64,000 bases of DNA, taken from NCBI GenBank assembly GCA_022376925.1, contig JAIOJX010000026.1, forward strand, positions 201,910,400 to 201,974,399. The letters are read 5' to 3'. The notes beneath the pieces were generated by a model. The model made no database searches, was not told the DNA's origin, and saw only the letters and a program-made list of their open reading frames with translations. The translations under genes and the position numbers were made by a program. The stretch's first letter is position 1. Each line of letters starts with the position of its first letter. This document shows, piece after piece, positions 48,579 through 59,964 of the stretch. The stretch is from Tragulus kanchil. Lineage: Eukaryota > Chordata > Mammalia > Artiodactyla > Tragulidae.

Positions 48579-49262
48579 AATTGGAAGGGTCAGTGGAACT
48601 CACCAAATCTCCCATCTGAAGGGATCATGGTAGAAAGCTTCTCATACTCTGGACAGTGATTCATGATCTCAGTTGTTTCCATCCAAATCTGATGACCTTG
48701 GTTCTAGTCCAAGTTCTGCTGCTAAATGGTTATGACTTCCCCGGAGCTGAACTTGAAATTATTCCACCTTCTCTACCACTCCCTATTGCATCCACTGCAC
48801 CCTCTTGTATTAACTTCCTTCCTTGTACCTTAACTTCCTTCTCTACACAGCATCACAGACGCCAAGACCAGCCTTCCTAAGGGAGCCTTTCTTTAAATTC
48901 TTCTTCTATATTCTGCCGGGGTTCATTTGTTCTCTCCAGCCAAAATAATTTTGTTGTTGTTGTTGTTTTGCTCTTTACCATTTAGTGGCAAACTGCTTCC
49001 AGAGACATTGATGAAATCAATAAACAAAAGCATGGGAAATGGAAGCTCTGGGTGAAAGCTGGTGTAATTTCTTTGTTTTGAAGAACATACATAATTAAAC
49101 AAAGGAACACATACTTATTTAGTGCCTGCTAGATATGAGACCTGACAGTGCACAAGGTAGTGTCTTAGAACTCAAGGTCAGGAGTTTAAAATATTCTAAA
49201 GAATATTTTAAATATCCATATAAACAATGCTGCTTTAGATAATAGACAATAGCTGCCACTTT
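48579..49262. other. unassigned sequence with a (TTG)n run
   Basis: TTG repeat at about 48950-48967. The 74-codon frame at 48656-48880 has no recognised domain. No other element called. Confidence 0.4.
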
Positions 49263-49365
49263 TGGAATGCCTATAGGCTGTGTGTGGACATATTAACACC
49301 GCAGAGAAGTACTATTGGTTTTGCTTTATGGGTAAGGAGACTGAGACTCAAAAAGCTGAAGTTCT

Positions 49366-49708
49366 GGGCTTCCCCTGGTGGCCCAGTGGATAAGGAGACC
49401 GCCTTGCATTGCAAGGGGCGCCGGTTGGATCCCTGGCCTGGGAAGATCCCACGTGCCGTGGAGCGGCTGGACTGATGTGTCCAATCACCGAGCCGGAGCT
49501 CTGGGGCGCATGCGCCCAGAGCTGGCACTGTGCGACAACAGACGCCACCGCGATGGGAGGCCCGCAGGAGCCAAAGAACAAAGACGGATGAAAATAGAGA
49601 AATGAAAGACCAATAGAAGTGGCCCGCCTGCTCCCCTCCCTCTGCAGCCCGACCCCCGCCCAAAATAAATAAATAAATAAATAAATCTTTTAAAAAATAA
49701 TAATAAAA
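49366..49708 (+). repeat. CHR-type SINE with extended 3' end, first copy
   Basis: Head GGGCTTCCCCTGGTGGCCCA, B-box region GGTTGGATCCCTGG, CHR body ACGTGCCGTGGAGCGGCTGG, then the same long 3' extension as the element at 4660 (AAAGAACAAAGACGGATGAA; GAAAGACCAATAGAAGTGGC), ending in a TAAA/TAA-rich tail. The 16-base target-site duplication AAAAAGCTGAAGTTCT is perfect at 49350-49365 and 49709-49724, so this insertion is young. Confidence 0.9.
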
Positions 49709-50435
49709 AAAAAGCTGAAGTTCTTCACACTGGGGTACATAGCCAAATGATTTAATCAAAATTTGAACTTACATTGGCCTGCTTTTGGTTTGTGCTTTTT
49801 ATGAAAGTTTCAGAGATGTACTTCCTGTTGTAAATTACACATCTGACTACACCCAGTATTATGAAGTCTCAGATGGCATGTTTGTTTTCTCTCAAATTTG
49901 ATTCATCCAAATAATTAGAGATAGAAGCAAAGAACACTTAATTTTAGAAAATCAGTTAATGGCCAGATGGAATTCAGCCAAGAACCGTTTCTAGCCTGGT
50001 AGCTTCCTATCTCAGATCTGGGCCTTTCTGTCCTCAAAATATACAGATTTAACTTTAAATTTACCTTTCAAGGTACTAAAAAGCAACAGAATAATTAACT
50101 AATCCAGAATGCTTTTATCTTTATTGAAAATTTACATGCACAATTAGTTTCTACCTTTTTTTAAACTAGACAACAGATGAACTTATTTTAGACAGAATGC
50201 ATTCACTTGGCCATATTTTCTGAACCAAGATCTCTTTATTCTGTCCTGCTTTAGCTACTAGTTCTTTGTTGGAATAAAGGTCTCTCCCCTTAGGCTTTTT
50301 CCAGAAGTATTCAGATTGCAACTTATCCTGGCCTGGAATGCCTATAGGCTGTGTGTGGACATATTAACACCGCAGAGAAGTACTATTGGTTTTGCTTTAT
50401 GGGTAAGGAGACTGAGACTCAAAAGCTGAAGTTCT

Positions 50436-50780
50436 GGGCTTCCCCTGGTGGCCCAGTGGATAAGGAGACCGCCTTGCATTGCAAGGGGCGCCGGTTGGAT
50501 CCCTGGCCTGGGAAGATCCCACGTGCCGTGGAGCGGCTGGACTGATGTGTCCAATCACCGAGCCGGAGCTCTGGGGCGCATGCGCCCAGAGCTGGCACTG
50601 TGCGACAACAGACGCCACCGCGATGGGAGGCCCGCAGGAGCCAAAGAACAAAGACGGATGAAAATAGAGAAATGAAAGACCAATAGAAGTGGCCCGCCTG
50701 CTCCCCTCCCTCTGCAGCCCGACCCCCGCCCAAAATAAATAAATAAATAAATAAATCTTTTAAAAAATAATAATAATAAA
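50436..50780 (+). repeat. CHR-type SINE with extended 3' end, second copy
   Basis: Copy of the element at 49366 with the same target-site duplication on both sides (50421 and 50781). One fewer A precedes the head and the tail is slightly longer. Confidence 0.9.
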
Positions 50781-51392
50781 AAAAGCTGAAGTTCTTCACA
50801 CTGGGGTACATAGCCAAATGATTTAATCAAAATTTGAACTTACATTGGCCTGCTTTTGGTTTGTGCTTTTTATGAAAGTTTCAGAGATGTACTTCCTGTT
50901 GTAAATTACACATCTGACTACACCCAGTATTATGAAGTCTCAGATGGCATGTTTGTTTTCTCTCAAATTTGATTCATCCAAATAATTAGAGATAGAAGCA
51001 AAGAACACTTAATTTTAGAAAATCAGTTAATGGCCAGATGGAATTCAGCCAAGAACCGTTTCTAGCCTGGTAGCTTCCTATCTCAGATCTGGGCCTTTCT
51101 GTCCTCAAAATATACAGATTTAACTTTAAATTTACCTTTCAAGGTACTAAAAAGCAACAGAATAATTAACTAATCCAGAATGCTTTTATCTTTATTGAAA
51201 ATTTACATGCACAATTAGTTTCTACCTTTTTTTAAACTAGACAACAGATGAACTTATTTTAGACAGAATGCATTCACTTGGCCATATTTTCTGAACCAAG
51301 ATCTCTTTATTCTGTCCTGCTTTAGCTACTAGTTCTTTGTTGGAATAAAGGTCTCTCCCCTTAGGCTTTTTCCAGAAGTATTCAGATTGCAA

Positions 51393-52620
51393 TGTCATTG
51401 TAAATTCTTTTAATGGGAACTGGGAGCAGCAGTATAAACATTCATCCCAAATCTTTGCCTTGAGGTTGTACTGTCCTGACCTGTGTCCTAAAGCAGAGAA
51501 TGAGTGGAAAACACTTAGAACATCCCTTGTGTCTCTAAAGACCAATAATGAAAGAAGATGTTAGTTTGTGTGGGTGACCTGGGTTTAGTCTGAGGGGCTT
51601 GTTTATTTGTAGACAGTAGCATACCATTGATGTTCTCTTGCCATCAGAGGAATTAACCGACTTTTTTTCTTTGAAGAATTATTATCTATTCACTGTTTAG
51701 AAATTATTTATGATGCTGCTAAATCTAAACAGCTGTTATGTAGGATCTCTTGCCACTTGAGCACATCATGTGTGAATCCATACACTTCTGTTCAAACAAG
51801 TTAGGAAATTTCAGTTGACGATGCTGATCAGACAAGTGGTAATGCAACAAGACAGGGTGTCCATTAGCTTCCTTATCTTTGTGGTTAATTCACAGACATA
51901 TTATGAGAATTTGACCTTTGGATCTATTTACCTGTCTGAAAAATAGCAGTAATAGGCACTTTGGTACTGTCTACTTATCTCCTTTTTTGGTGTACTGAAG
52001 ATTTAAGAGTTAAGCTCCCTTAGCTATCCAAATGAAGGGTTTGGCATCATCATCAACTATGATTAAGGAAATGAGTAAGGTTACAAGCATTCTACCCCTA
52101 GAAGGCATTTCTGGAGTGAACTAATTTTACCTCTCGGTTCTCTACCATCAAATCCAGACTGGCATACGGTTTAATATAAAGCAGGCAGAATAAATTACCT
52201 TCACTGTTCAGGTTCTACTGACAAACTTTACTTAATTAGAATTTGGCTTGGAACAAGGGGGTAAAGAGGTATTATCAATTATTACTCCTGACACTTTTAA
52301 GTAGTTTTTAAGCTCTTAAAATGCCCCTAATCCTGAATTTCAAGGGAGAGAAAGAATGATGGGGTAATGGTAAACCAGAAGGGATTATGTTCTTCCTGTA
52401 ATTGCGATATATCGTGCTTTAACAAAACTCTTAACTATTTCCTTGGCTCCTGAGTTAACTTTTAACCTTTTTATGGGAAAAAAAATTGCAAGTAAGATTT
52501 GTTTAATTTTTTTGCCACTTGTTCATGGTATGTCAGAGGAAGGGTAATCCTAGGATGTTTACAGTAAAGTAAAACACTGTGGAACATAAGGAGGGAAAAA
52601 ATAGGGAGCACTCATAAATA
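51393..52620. other. unassigned single-copy AT-rich sequence
   Basis: No named repeat or credible frame. The 102-codon antisense frame at 51237-51545 crosses the right edge of duplication 16 and has no domain. Confidence 0.4.
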
Positions 52621-52754
52621 AATGTTCCTTCACAACTTTTCCTATGAGAATTTTGCACTAAGATATATATTTATGAAAAGCAACAATAATTGGTTCTTCA
52701 GCTCTAGTCCTCTGTGACTTTAATACCAGAAACATGTCCCATCTACTTTGTATA

Positions 52755-53015
52755 GACACTGCTCCTAGTATTCAGGAAACACTGAAATGAATAAGCTATG
52801 GACATTGCCTTCCATGTCCTTTCTATCTAATGGAGGAGACTGAGGTGTAAGCACTAACTAGAAGATGGATTTAAGAGTCTGAACAGAAGCAACTCAAATG
52901 GTATATGTGGGGAAAATAGAAGAGAAAAAGATTAAATGTGACCAGGGTTGTCAGGAAGAGATTTAGAGAAGACTTTGCACTTGGTTGGAGCTTTGGGCAA
53001 ATTTGGAGACATGGC
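52755..53015 (+). repeat. L2-type LINE remnant
   Basis: CATTGCCTTCCATGTCCTTT, CTAATGGAGGAGACTGAGGT and GTTGTCAGGAAGAGATTTAG follow the L2-like order. Second copy at 53900-54160. Frames of 84 and 101 codons on the minus strand overlap each other here and are incidental. Confidence 0.45.
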
Positions 53016-53388
53016 ACTTCATGCTGAGTACCAACAAAAAAAATGGGGACATAGAAGAGCCTGTTTGGGAAGTGACGAGAAGGCTGATGGGGCTGGAGAG
53101 TAGGACCAAGTAGGAGAAGAAGTTGGAATCATAGTTGGGGTCAAATTCTGGGGGAAGATGAACACTTTTCTCTGCCAATTCTTTTTGCCAGTTCTCATAA
53201 AAAAATTGCAGACACATCTCTTTAACTGCTTTTCTTCAAATGCACTTGCTGTGTTAAACAATTTTTTTTTAAAACAAGATCTGTTAAGGTACCCAACTAT
53301 TGCCAAGTCTAGGCTATTTACCAATGGGCCATAGCTATGAAGTAGCAGGATTAGAAACAGACACAGAAGTCACTTAGTACAACCTTGT

Positions 53389-53660
53389 ATTAGTTACTTA
53401 TGGCTGCTGTGACAAATTACTGTAAACTTAGTGGCTTAATGCAACATAAGTTTACACTGTTTTGGTTCTGTAGGCCAGAAGTCTAAAATCAATTTCACTG
53501 AACTAAGTCAAGATGACCACAGGGCTAGTTCCTTCTGAAGAACCTGAGGAAAGATTTTGTTTATTCTGTTTTTCCAGCTGGAGCTTGTTTCATCTTCAGA
53601 TCACCTCAGTCCAATTTATGCTTCCATTATCACCTTGCCTTTTCCTCTGATTAACTTCTG
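53389..53660 (-). repeat. MaLR/MLT1-like LTR fragment (antisense)
   Basis: TTAGTTACTTATGGCTGCTG, ACAAATTACTGTAAACTTAG, GGCCAGAAGTCTAAAATCAA and GGGCTAGTTCCTTCTGAAGA match the antisense start of MLT1-class LTRs. Second copy at 54534-54805. Exact subfamily uncertain. Confidence 0.6.
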
Positions 53661-53680
53661 GATCTCTTTGCTAAGGATGG

Positions 53681-53761
53681 TGGTGGTGCTTTAGTTTCTA
53701 AATCATGCCCAACTCTTGTGATTCCATGGACAGTAGCCCACCAGGTTCCTCTGTCCATGGG
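53681..53761 (-). repeat. Bov-tA SINE remnant cut by the duplication junction
   Basis: Holds only the reversed 3' third of the element whose whole version is at 54824. The cut coincides with the end of copy A of duplication 17. Confidence 0.9.
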
Positions 53762-54823
53762 CTAAAATGTTCCTTCACAACTTTTCCTATGAGAATTTTG
53801 CACTAAGATATATATTTATGAAAAGCAACAATAATTGGTTCTTCAGCTCTAGTCCTCTGTGACTTTAATACCAGAAACATGTCCCATCTACTTTGTATAG
53901 ACACTGCTCCTAGTATTCAGGAAACACTGAAATGAATAAGCTATGGACATTGCCTTCCATGTCCTTTCTATCTAATGGAGGAGACTGAGGTGTAAGCACT
54001 AACTAGAAGATGGATTTAAGAGTCTGAACAGAAGCAACTCAAATGGTATATGTGGGGAAAATAGAAGAGAAAAAGATTAAATGTGACCAGGGTTGTCAGG
54101 AAGAGATTTAGAGAAGACTTTGCACTTGGTTGGAGCTTTGGGCAAATTTGGAGACATGGCACTTCATGCTGAGTACCAACAAAAAAAATGGGGACATAGA
54201 AGAGCCTGTTTGGGAAGTGACGAGAAGGCTGATGGGGCTGGAGAGTAGGACCAAGTAGGAGAAGAAGTTGGAATCATAGTTGGGGTCAAATTCTGGGGGA
54301 AGATGAACACTTTTCTCTGCCAATTCTTTTTGCCAGTTCTCATAAAAAAATTGCAGACACATCTCTTTAACTGCTTTTCTTCAAATGCACTTGCTGTGTT
54401 AAACAATTTTTTTTTAAAACAAGATCTGTTAAGGTACCCAACTATTGCCAAGTCTAGGCTATTTACCAATGGGCCATAGCTATGAAGTAGCAGGATTAGA
54501 AACAGACACAGAAGTCACTTAGTACAACCTTGTATTAGTTACTTATGGCTGCTGTGACAAATTACTGTAAACTTAGTGGCTTAATGCAACATAAGTTTAC
54601 ACTGTTTTGGTTCTGTAGGCCAGAAGTCTAAAATCAATTTCACTGAACTAAGTCAAGATGACCACAGGGCTAGTTCCTTCTGAAGAACCTGAGGAAAGAT
54701 TTTGTTTATTCTGTTTTTCCATCTGGAGCTTGTTTCATCTTCAGATCACCTCAGTCCAATTTATGCTTCCATTATCACCTTGCCTTTTCCTCTGATTAAC
54801 TTCTGGATCTCTTTGCTAAGGAT

Positions 54824-55022
54824 GGTGGTGGTGCTTTAGTTTCTAAATCATGCCCAACTCTTGTGATTCCATGGACAGTAGCCCACCAGGTTCCTCTGTC
54901 CATGGGATTATTCAGGCAAGAATACTGGAGTGGGTTGCCATTTCCTCCTCCAGGGTATCTTTCCAGGAAATTGACCTGGGTCTCCTGCACTGCAGGAAGA
55001 TTCTTTACTGACTGAGCTATGA
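54824..55022 (-). repeat. Bov-tA SINE (antisense), whole copy
   Basis: GCCCACCAGGTTCCTCTGTC, ATACTGGAGTGGGTTGCCAT and a diverged head ending near ACTGAGCTATGAGAC. Confidence 0.92.
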
Positions 55023-55475
55023 GACAGTTGTAATTATCTCAGGTCCACCTAGATAATGCAAGACAATCTCCCCATCTCAAGTTCTTTAACCATCATATCT
55101 GCAAGTCACTTCTTTTTTTTTTTTTTTGTATGAGGTAACACTAATAGGTTTCAGGATGAGGATGTAGACATATTTGCAAGGGTCTCCATTATTTACCCTC
55201 CCACAAACCTCCACATTTTGTAAGGAAGAATGTTCAGATTCAGTTTCGTGTAAGGTCATACAAGTAGCTATTGACAGAGCTGGACCTATCACTCATGGTG
55301 CCTGACTCCCAGTTCTCTTTCCATGGCACCATAATGTCAGTCTTTCATGCTTTCAGTGAGGAATTGGTGACACTTTTGGAAAGCAGAGATCCCAACCAGC
55401 TGAGACTGAGACTGCTCAGAAGCACCCAGAAAGGCCATTTGAGACTGGAGTGGTCTCTTTATCCTTGGTGTCACT
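55023..55475. other. unassigned sequence with a T-rich run
   Basis: T-rich run at about 55111-55128. An 80-codon frame (55271-55513) runs into the next SINE and has no domain. Confidence 0.4.
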
Positions 55476-55655
55476 GCACGCTCAGTCTCTCAGTTGTGTT
55501 TGACTCTTTGTGACCCAGGCAAGAATTCTCCAGGCAAGATTGCTGAACTAGGTTTTCATTTCCTTCTCCAGGGGATCTTCCTGGTCCAAGTATCAGGCCC
55601 ACATCCCCTGTGTCTTCTGAGTTGGCTGGCAGATTCTATACCACTGCGTCACCTG
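55476..55655 (-). repeat. Bov-tA SINE (antisense)
   Basis: GTGTTTGACTCTTTGTGACC, TTCCTTCTCCAGGGGATCTT and a diverged head. A block near CCCATGGACT is missing. GTGTCACTGC and CTGTCACTGTG at the flanks may be the target-site duplication. Confidence 0.88.
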
Positions 55656-57022
55656 TCACTGTGCAAGGACCAATTTGAGAAAAGAGTAAATGATCTTTTG
55701 AGGTCCAAAAATAATGCTGTGGAATTGTTCTTCTGTTGAGTGGAGAAGAAATTGGGGAAGGGAAAAGAGAAATGTGCAAGAAAAGATAAGGCAGAATGCA
55801 GAGAAGGAGAAGTTGTAGTTGAAGTGGACTCAAAAATAAAAAGGAAAAGATGGTCAGGTATATCCCATATAATGCCACCCTTCTCTGTATATGGTCTCTC
55901 AAACCAAGTGTATCCTGCAATACTTTCTCTTCATTAATGCCTAGAGTTTATCTTCCATAACAGTCATATTATTCTGCTTATATATCTTTTGCTCACAATT
56001 CATGTCCTATACTGATTCATCCTCCTCAGTATTAGATTCTCTAGAAAAGAGCAATAATTTCCATTTCTTTGTACATCATAGAGCACCAAAAGGTGCTGTA
56101 TAAGTTTTTCATCATTTTCATGATGATATACAAAGTATATCACACTACTATCATTAGAATTTTTCTTTGAAAATGTTCTGGAGAAATTCCTATCTAATTT
56201 TGTACTTTAACTAAAAGAAGGGCTTGAGGCTAATATAAAGGGGATATTGTTTTGAAACTAATAAAGAAAGTAAAGATTACCATGAAAATAGCAAAGACAT
56301 GTTGATGTAAAATTGGAAAGGCAGTGCAAGAGATGAAATGGACTTTTGAGAGGAAAGGGAAAGTTTAAAAATGACTTATAACTATAAATGGAAAAAGGCA
56401 AGGACAGTATAAAATGTTCCCCTAATATTACAGGAGGAAGCAGTGCTGATTGGTGACACTAAAATAGAAGCTTTTAAAAATGTTCATTTTAACCCAGAGT
56501 CACCTGCAATGAGTCAATCTATGTATGAATTAGCTAAGAGGTGAATGAAGTTGAAAGAATATGGAACATTATCACTGTATTTACTAATAAATATTTAGTA
56601 TTTTATGTTAATATTTCTGTCTTATAATTTCCTAGCTTCCCCAAGGTAGACAAGTTTTATGCTATTGTTGTAATTTGTCTTATATCTGCCAACAGATTTC
56701 AATACATGATGGGTACTTAATAAGTATGTGACAATGATTATTAATATGAATTAAAGCTCTTGAAAATATCCAACTACTTAAACGTTTGATTTGGAATATT
56801 TATTTATGCTCATCAACACAGAATGTATAAAAATGAAAATAAATCTAGTATAATTTTTACTTTGAGTATTTTCTTTTGGTAAGTAGTCTGAAAAACATAC
56901 CCAAATGCTCTCCATTTCCTGATCCCAAGCCATTTATAGACATCTTTGAAATGCCTATAATACTTTGGTTGATTCACCTTGACCTCTTACTTACACATGG
57001 ATTTGAATTCTTTCTGTTAAGT
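55656..57022. other. AT-rich unassigned sequence
   Basis: Strongly AT-rich from about 56150. No gene. Opposite-strand frames at 55636-55937 overlap and are chance. Confidence 0.45.
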
Positions 57023-57033
57023 CTATGTCATCT

Positions 57034-57236
57034 GTGTATGTGTTAGTCACTCAGTTGTGCCCAACTCTTGGTGACCCCATGGATGGTAGCCCACTATGCT
57101 CCTCTGCCCATGGAATTCTCCAAGCAAGAATACTGGAGGGGGTAGGCATTCCGTGAATCTTTCCTACCAAGGAAATGAACCCAGGTCTTCTGAATTTCAA
57201 GCAGATTCATTACCATCTGAACCACCAGGGAAGCCC
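57034..57236 (-). repeat. Bov-tA SINE (antisense)
   Basis: TTAGTCACTCAGTTGTGCCC start, CCACCAGGGAAGCCC end. Perfect 11-base target-site duplication CTATGTCATCT at 57023-57033 and 57237-57247, so it is one of the cleaner insertions in the window. Confidence 0.95.
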
Positions 57237-57247
57237 CTATGTCATCT

Positions 57248-58029
57248 AATTAATAATTCTTCAAAGGCAAAATCTTTCTATTCATACTTTTTGACTAGTG
57301 CACTAGTCATCTAAAAATAAACACTATGGATAAGTATGAACAAATCAATGAAATGACTATTCTGTAATATTAAATCAGGATTACCTTGACGAAATCCTAT
57401 GTACTCTACACATTGAATCAGTTCTTCTAAGCATGAGGATGTCATCTGCAATTTTATTATTTTTGACTTATGCCCAAGTTATCCACATATAGCCATGCAG
57501 GCACCTGGCATCAGTAGCATTTATGAATCACTCAGCAATAAGTCAGTTGGATATAAAGTTCATCTTATTATGTGCCTGTGTATGTGTACACAGATATGAG
57601 TACAGCTAGTTATCAGAGAATGGGCAATCTGTTTCTAAGAGGGAGGTAAGAGTAATGGAAGATCTCCAAAAACAAGTAATGGTAGATATCAACTGAGTGA
57701 GATTGGTTGATAATTCACATAAAGCCAATCTTCTGGAGAAAATCTGGGTCAGCTCTACATATCCAGTGGAGAGTTAATTAAGACCATTAAGTAGGCTCTG
57801 ATACTCATGCCTGTTCTCCGTAAGCTGTCGTGATAATTATGAGTCATTCTTTCACATCACATCTGTTATAATAACTTTACCCTGTATTTACTCACTTAAT
57901 TTTACAGGAAATGTTAAGGGTACCCTTGAAATTCTACTTCACTTTTCATGCTGTCAATAGGTACCTAAAGGGAGTTTTCATTAAAGATGACTACTTGAAT
58001 TCTTCTCAAAGGCATAATAATATGCTAGT
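57248..58029. other. unassigned AT-rich single-copy sequence
   Basis: No named repeat or gene recognised between the two SINEs. Confidence 0.4.
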
Positions 58030-58041
58030 AAAGAGAAGACT

Positions 58042-58261
58042 GGGCTTCCCTGGTGGTGCTAGTGGTAAAGAAGAATTTTGCCAATGCAGGAGGAAAAAGA
58101 GATGCTGATTTGATCCCTGGGCTGGGAAGATCCCCTGGAAGAGGACATGACAACCCACTCCAGTATTCTTGCTTGAAGAATCCATGGAAAGAAGAGCCTG
58201 GTGGGCTACAGTCCATAAAGTCACAAAGAGTCAGACACTACTGAAGCAACTTAGCATGCAC
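58042..58261 (+). repeat. Bov-tA SINE (sense)
   Basis: GGGCTTCCCTGGTGGTGCTA head, TGGGAAGATCCCCTGGAAGA, ACTCCAGTATTCTTGCTTGA and CAGACACTACTGAAGCAACT. Target-site duplication AAAGAGAAGACT at 58030 and AAAGGGAAGACT at 58262. Confidence 0.95.
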
Positions 58262-58273
58262 AAAGGGAAGACT

Positions 58274-59964
58274 ACAAAGCCTCAAAGACAAAGAAAACAG
58301 AAGAAAAATCAGGAGATGAAAGACCTCAACTTTTTTATGTGACACAAAGGAGATGGAGAAGTCTTAAGAGACTCAAAAGAGAGGAGGAATCTATAATCTA
58401 CGGGACCTTCCAAGTAAAAGTGCTAATGAAAAGTGAGCCTATCACCATCATAGAAACTGTAAGAGACTGGCAATAGAGTGACTGCGTAGATCTCTTTCTG
58501 AACTTAAGATAGCCTATGGTTAACCTACACTGTTACCAAGGGCAGGAGATCTGAAATTTGTTCTCAAGCAGCATTGAAGGGAGAAAACTTCAGACATGGA
58601 AAAGTGAAAATGTTTGAGACATGGGCTGCTAGAGGGATTGAAAAAGCCTGCATATTGAATAGTGAGAACTACTTCCCTTTTCTGTTCTGTGTTTATGGTA
58701 CAGATATTTACTTCTCAGTCAGAAAACTCTTCTTGGAAGACACAAATGTCATCAGAGAAGAGATTTCTTCATCCTGATGTTTGACAGTCTCACCCAAAGT
58801 ATTTGACATACCCCGACTATTTCACAATGAGTCTCATCAGTTGATAACCTCTGTGCTTGCACACAGAGCTGTTAGTGCTTTGTTCCTAAACGTTGATTGG
58901 TGGCCAAGGATCATCAGATGTTCTTGGAAAACCTCCAACACAAAAGAGAAATCAAATATACAAACAGAAATGAAGAAACTTAGAAATTCAGGTCAGTCAG
59001 GGAATAGCTTGATTTTTCCACTTCCTTTCATTTACTGAAACCCTCTGACTGCTATTTTTTTCCTCATTTTTATTTTAATGACCAAGCTCCCCTCTTGTAC
59101 CTCTTCTGGGAGTCCCTGCTTTGTTCCTATGTCCAAGACAGCCCTGAAATCCACCCAGTACTTATTCCTTCCTAGCCCAAGCTCTTGCCTGCTCTTATTT
59201 CTAGGCACACAAAGGTCTCTTCTTCCCAGTGTTCTAAACTCAGGGTTTGTAGCTTGAGTCTGCCTTCAGCCTTTTCTGAGCTGGTAACCTACCCACCTGT
59301 TTGTGAGAGTTTTGACTTCCCCTTGCCTGCCTCTGCCCACCTGAGGTATACTTCCATTTCACTGGACCTGCTGATTGTTCTGCTGACTGTCCTCCTGGTG
59401 GCCTCTGCCTCCTTCTTGCCAATCTCTAACCTGGACAAGCTGAAAGTCTCAAGGAGTAAGTTGGTCCAAAGTTGCTCATGATACTGTGTTTTGGTTGAAA
59501 AATCTATTATTCTCAATTCCTTTACTAGGAGTGGAAATCCTGATTGCTTAGGACCCTCTGAGACATAGGTTAGCAGAGGTAGAGACCTGCCCTTCCTACC
59601 TGCCTCTCACAGGTAAGCTGCCTCTGCCATCCCAGCTTCCACACTGTAAAGTCTTGGCTGCGTGGGCCTCTGTACCTTGTGTTGTTTTCTTCCAGTCCAT
59701 CTGGGTGCTGAGTGAAAGTGCCAGGATCCCATAGTTGAATTGCTGCAGCTCTGCAGATCCTTTAAACAAAGACAGTGTTTTGCAGACAAGTTTTTGAACT
59801 TGAAAAATCTCAGAATGATTAAAATGAAGGCTGATACATGAAAATATACTCCTAAGAGATAGCTCCAAGCAAAAGTCTTTAAATCTTTTTAATGTTTTGG
59901 AAGAAATAAAGGAGATAAAAAACATTTAATTTTTTGTACTTCTTTCAGAAGCCAGCCTCCTACT
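58274..59964. other. unassigned single-copy sequence
   Basis: The longest stretch in the right half without a repeat that I can name. The 98-codon frame at 59185-59481 includes a hydrophobic run (LDLLIVLLTVLLVASA). A 109-codon antisense frame lies at 59596-59925. Neither has a recognisable domain, a paired exon or a start context that persuades me. Confidence 0.4.

Larger units (their letters stand above)
49263..51392. repeat. tandem duplication 16 (offset 1071/1070)
   Basis: Copy A is 49263-50321 and copy B is 50334-51392. Two small length differences: the A run before the SINE and the AAT/A run of its tail. Each copy carries a full CHR SINE, so all eight or more SINE frames appear twice. 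Confidence 0.95.
52621..54906. repeat. tandem duplication 17 (offset 1145, near-clean junction)
   Basis: Copy A is 52621-53761 and copy B is 53766-54906. I saw one internal difference (TTTCCAGCTGG versus TTTCCATCTGG). Copy A ends in the middle of a Bov-tA (CTCTGTCCATGGG), which copy B continues intact. Confidence 0.95.

Noticed and set aside
59185..59481. 98-codon frame with a membrane-like hydrophobic run
   Set aside because: The hydrophobic run comes from CT-rich DNA. A frame of similar size overlaps on the other strand, and there is no family match from memory.
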